A stretch of 64,000 nt of DNA from Pseudofrankia saprophytica. GTDB lineage: Bacteria > Actinomycetota > Actinomycetes > Frankiales > Frankiaceae. The translations under genes were made by a program, and so were the position numbers. How positions within the stretch are numbered: position 1 is the first letter of the stretch; every line of letters begins with the position of its first letter. The notes beneath the pieces were generated by a model. The model was not told the origin of the DNA, did not search any database, and saw only the letters and a program-made list of their open reading frames with translations. Location: the NCBI RefSeq assembly GCF_000235425.2, contig NZ_KI912266.1, forward strand, positions 2,919,671 through 2,983,670, in the 5' to 3' direction. Positions 62,601-64,000 of this stretch are shown here, piece after piece.

Positions 62601-63606
62601 ACTCCTGTGTCACGGCGGCTGCGTGTTCGCCGGCTGCCACGGCTCGGCGCAGATCGTCCTGGTCGCCGGTCTGTTGGAAGCGCAGCACGAGTATGCCCGC
62701 CAGCCCCGCCAGCGTCGCACCGTAGCCAGGTTCGTCTTCCGGTGTCTTGGCGAACGCCTGCAAGCCGGCGTCCACCGCATAATTGAGGTCGGTGAGGTCT
62801 CCGGTACTCCGAGAGCGCATCGCGAGAGTGGAGCTAATACTTAGCCAGAGTGCACCGCTCTCGTCATCCGGCGTTACTTCGAGTGCCTTCCAGGCGGCGT
62901 TCAGCGCCCTTCCCAGATCTTCCGCGTCACCGGTCACCTGGGATCTCAGCAATAGGGCGTTATGAAGTTCGGTCGCCGTGCCGGCGTAGCTTGGACTGTC
63001 TACCGGCAATAACGCTATCGCTGTATTGGCGGCCTCCACCGCAACGTTGAGGTCGGCAAAGTCGCCCGCGTACAGGTAGCGTGCCCGCATTCCCGGAGCC
63101 AAACCGGCCAGCAGAATCGTCCGGCCGGGATGGTCGACCGGCAACGCCGTCATCGCCGTCACGGCGGCGGTAAGAGCCGCATCGACGCCGGCCAGACCGT
63201 CGGTCTCCACCCGCAGGCAGGCGTCCATGACTGCCGTCGATTTCGACTCTGCGTCCAGCCTGATGAGATTTTCGAGGCTGGCCAGCACGGCGATCCGGTC
63301 CGGATGGTCCACCGGAAGCCCGGCTACCGAATGGAGCCCGGTCTGCACTGAGAACGCGACCGAGGCGTCCAGATCGGCGGTGTCGCCGGTCCGCTCGTAG
63401 CGTACGTGGGAGAAATGGGCAAGAGTGGAGAGCACTTGGCCGCGACCAGGGTGGCCTGTCGGCGTGACAGCCATCGCCGCGTTCGCCGCGTCTATCAGGG
63501 CGTCCAGGTCGTCGACGCCGTCGGACTGGGCGAACTGAGTCCGCAGGCCGGCGAGTTGACTGATGAGGAAGGTGGCCTGGTCGGGCCAGCCTGCTGGTGC
63601 GCTCAC
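59632..63606 (-). CDS. Second TPR-CHAT protein, convergent paralogue
   Basis: A 1324-residue protein of the same build as the plus-strand CHAT gene. About 17 TPR-like repeats (GDLTDLN, GDADLD-type units), then the linker FELLDQGRGVLLGQALDTRTDLTAL, and the CHAT domain with His1195 in WAHFACHG and Cys1239 in FLSACSTARPGD. The C-terminal WAAHIHTGA mirrors WAAHIHAGA of the other gene, so they are paralogues. The GTG at 63606 has GGGGGACATT upstream; a longer frame to 63708 lacks support. The convergent gene lies 91 bp away. Two effectors with separate transcripts allow separate control. Confidence 0.88.
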   Translation of the reverse strand: MSAPAGWPDQATFLISQLAGLRTQFAQSDGVDDLDALIDAANAAMAVTPTGHPGRGQVLSTLAHFSHVRYERTGDTADLDASVAFSVQTGLHSVAGLPVDHPDRIAVLASLENLIRLDAESKSTAVMDACLRVETDGLAGVDAALTAAVTAMTALPVDHPGRTILLAGLAPGMRARYLYAGDFADLNVAVEAANTAIALLPVDSPSYAGTATELHNALLLRSQVTGDAEDLGRALNAAWKALEVTPDDESGALWLSISSTLAMRSRSTGDLTDLNYAVDAGLQAFAKTPEDEPGYGATLAGLAGILVLRFQQTGDQDDLRRAVAAGEHAAAVTQESDPDWPIVLMSLAETLRFQFRETGTEDVLDRAVEIGWQALRAIPRNHPGWPLLLAGQASVLTSRGVRADDVGDLDSAVDLAREGSAALPPGHASQPEVLLALAEALHYRFRRVGDAADIDDAVAAAGGAATAAPATHAEYATVQASLGEMLMTRFQWTGSVADLERAVDAVRRAAETLPANHHARAQVSSNLNLVLGMRFARFGNLADLDAAVDAGYTAVAATEPDHPQRPFWLANLANALLSRFRQVNSLSDLDAAIAASDQSLASLPAEHPSRVLVLVNLTQALVSRYERTAQAVDIDAAIDAGRAALVGIPDDHPERPKVLAALSAALTTRFHESADAADLVAAAETARTAVAALPKDHPDRIVALTNLGVALTARFEHDRNMTSLDEAILVDRQVIAAVPADHPNRATALFNLGSNLELRFAETGNQADLDAAIDAHREAAGMATASAIIRLSAAVAWGLAAANRNRWSDAAAGFGAGVELTARVAARGLDRSDQEFLLGELGGLASEAAGCCLRAGLVTRAFELLDQGRGVLLGQALDTRTDLTALQERHPDLASQFVALRDEIDRADPATLAGSMSADGSSLMDGAEMARWSLALRREAAAGFERIVDEVRSMPGFGTFLRPLTVSELAVAAEQGPVVAVTVSQFGAHALILTADGKIDALPLEGLTQEEVRERVLRIVDTAAGSSAPLGEDLSDTLDWLWDVIAGPVLERLGITDPPQDGEPWPRVWWCLSGLLSFLPVHAAGRHATQHGPSSEAVIDRAVSSYTPTVRVLAETRRAGRTSRASAARLDEGEALVVAMPETPGASSLPGTGAEADLVGQHFRGRLRVLVGARATRDAVLTALTSARWAHFACHGHTDIADPSASRLLLADHETRPLTVVDLARLRLAAPELAFLSACSTARPGDRLADEAIHLASACQLAGYRHVIATLWPIADTPVVADEIYEAIAMTSDIGAAVHTVTRRMRDSLRDRPSAWAAHIHTGA

Positions 63607-63758
63607 AATGTCCCCCGTTTGCTGTCTAGCCGATGGTTCATGCGCCAGATTCCGTGCGTACAGGACGCCGGCCCCACGGCGAACGACCCCGAACGAGCTT
63701 AGCGCCATTTGGTCACGCGGCGACGCTCAAAAGCATAGCTGTACAGGCTCCGAGTGGC

Positions 63759-64000
63759 TTAGCGCCGGTTTCGGAGTGAGCTTTTTAGGCGGCGTAGGCA
63801 GATGATCGTGCAGGCGAGGGTGAGTAGTACCTGGTGGATGTCGGCGCGGCGTTCTCACCGAGTGCGCAGCCGGCGGAACTGGTGCAGCCAGTCGATGGTG
63901 CGTTCCACGGGCCAGCGTTGCCGGGCCAGGCCGGAGCCGTGTGGCGCTCGTCGGCGGGCGATGATCGGCGTGATCTGCCAGCAGGTGAGCTTGCGGCGGT
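63759..64000 (-). pseudogene. IS5-family transposase, broken 3' end
   Basis: The minus strand reads RRKLTCWQITPIIARRR, HGSGLARQRWPVERTIDWLHQFRRLRTR, stop, ERRADIHQVLLTLACTIICLRRLKS. This is the C-terminus of an IS5-group DDE transposase (VERTIDWLHQFRRLR includes the catalytic Glu region). A TGA replaces the usual Tyr codon of RYERRADIH, so the copy is inactivated unless read through. It continues past the right edge. Confidence 0.78.

Overview
The window is very GC-rich, with GC-biased third codon positions, many GTG starts and many ATGA/GTGA stop-start overlaps. F420-dependent enzymes, a SARP-type regulator and TIR/NB-ARC, CATRA and CHAT genes point to a soil or plant-associated actinomycete. 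A Frankia-like member of Frankiaceae is the best guess from gene style only; there is no rRNA to confirm it. No CRISPR array and no intact RNA gene was seen.

Region 1 (1-7.8 kb) holds mixed housekeeping and regulatory genes: a VOC protein cut by the window edge, a NeuD/PglD-like acyltransferase, a zinc-ribbon protein, an APH-fold kinase beside a LuxR remnant, a PadR regulator with a His/Gly/Pro-rich N-terminus, a cold-shock protein with a clear terminator, and two F420-type oxidoreductases. Region 2 (7.4-11.6 kb, minus strand) is a tight redox operon: a three-cysteine ferredoxin, a NuoF/SLBB protein, a heme-b-type membrane protein, the flavin transferase ApbE and a small membrane-anchored protein. 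It looks like an NADH-to-membrane electron-transfer module.

Region 3 (11.8-29 kb) is a nearly complete L-rhamnose catabolic supercluster. A LacI regulator diverges from a minus-strand operon with an operator-like palindrome at its start. The operon encodes a sugar ABC transporter (ATPase, two permeases, lipoprotein), RhaM, RhaI, an AraA/FucI-like isomerase, a fused aldolase/dehydrogenase, RhaB and LutA. LutB and LutC follow after a 321-bp gap that carries nested inverted repeats. Together these would take L-rhamnose through L-rhamnulose-1-phosphate to dihydroxyacetone phosphate plus lactaldehyde, then to L-lactate and pyruvate.

Region 4 (29-44 kb) contains a small secreted protein, a DUF3558-like lipoprotein, an amidohydrolase, a GlcG/HbpS protein split by a Gly/Asp/Tyr/Arg-rich insertion, a VOC protein, a large SARP/BTAD-ATPase regulator with a possible small downstream gene, a divergent MFS/MarR pair with an operator palindrome, a class III aminotransferase, alanine dehydrogenase and an acyl-CoA dehydrogenase.

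Region 5 (44.1-64 kb) looks like an acquired defence island. It starts with a tyrosine integrase, an excisionase-like gene and a truncated tRNA-Met-like sequence. A TIR-NB-ARC-TPR protein follows, and then a putative CATRA-type conflict system: a CATRA-N-like protein with an EAD-like tail, a small CATRA-associated protein, an HtrA-like/PDZ membrane protein that lacks the usual catalytic serine motif, a protein with about 14 membrane segments, and two large TPR-CHAT (caspase-fold) proteins in convergent orientation. A broken IS5-type transposase lies at the right edge. This system is the most interesting content of the window.
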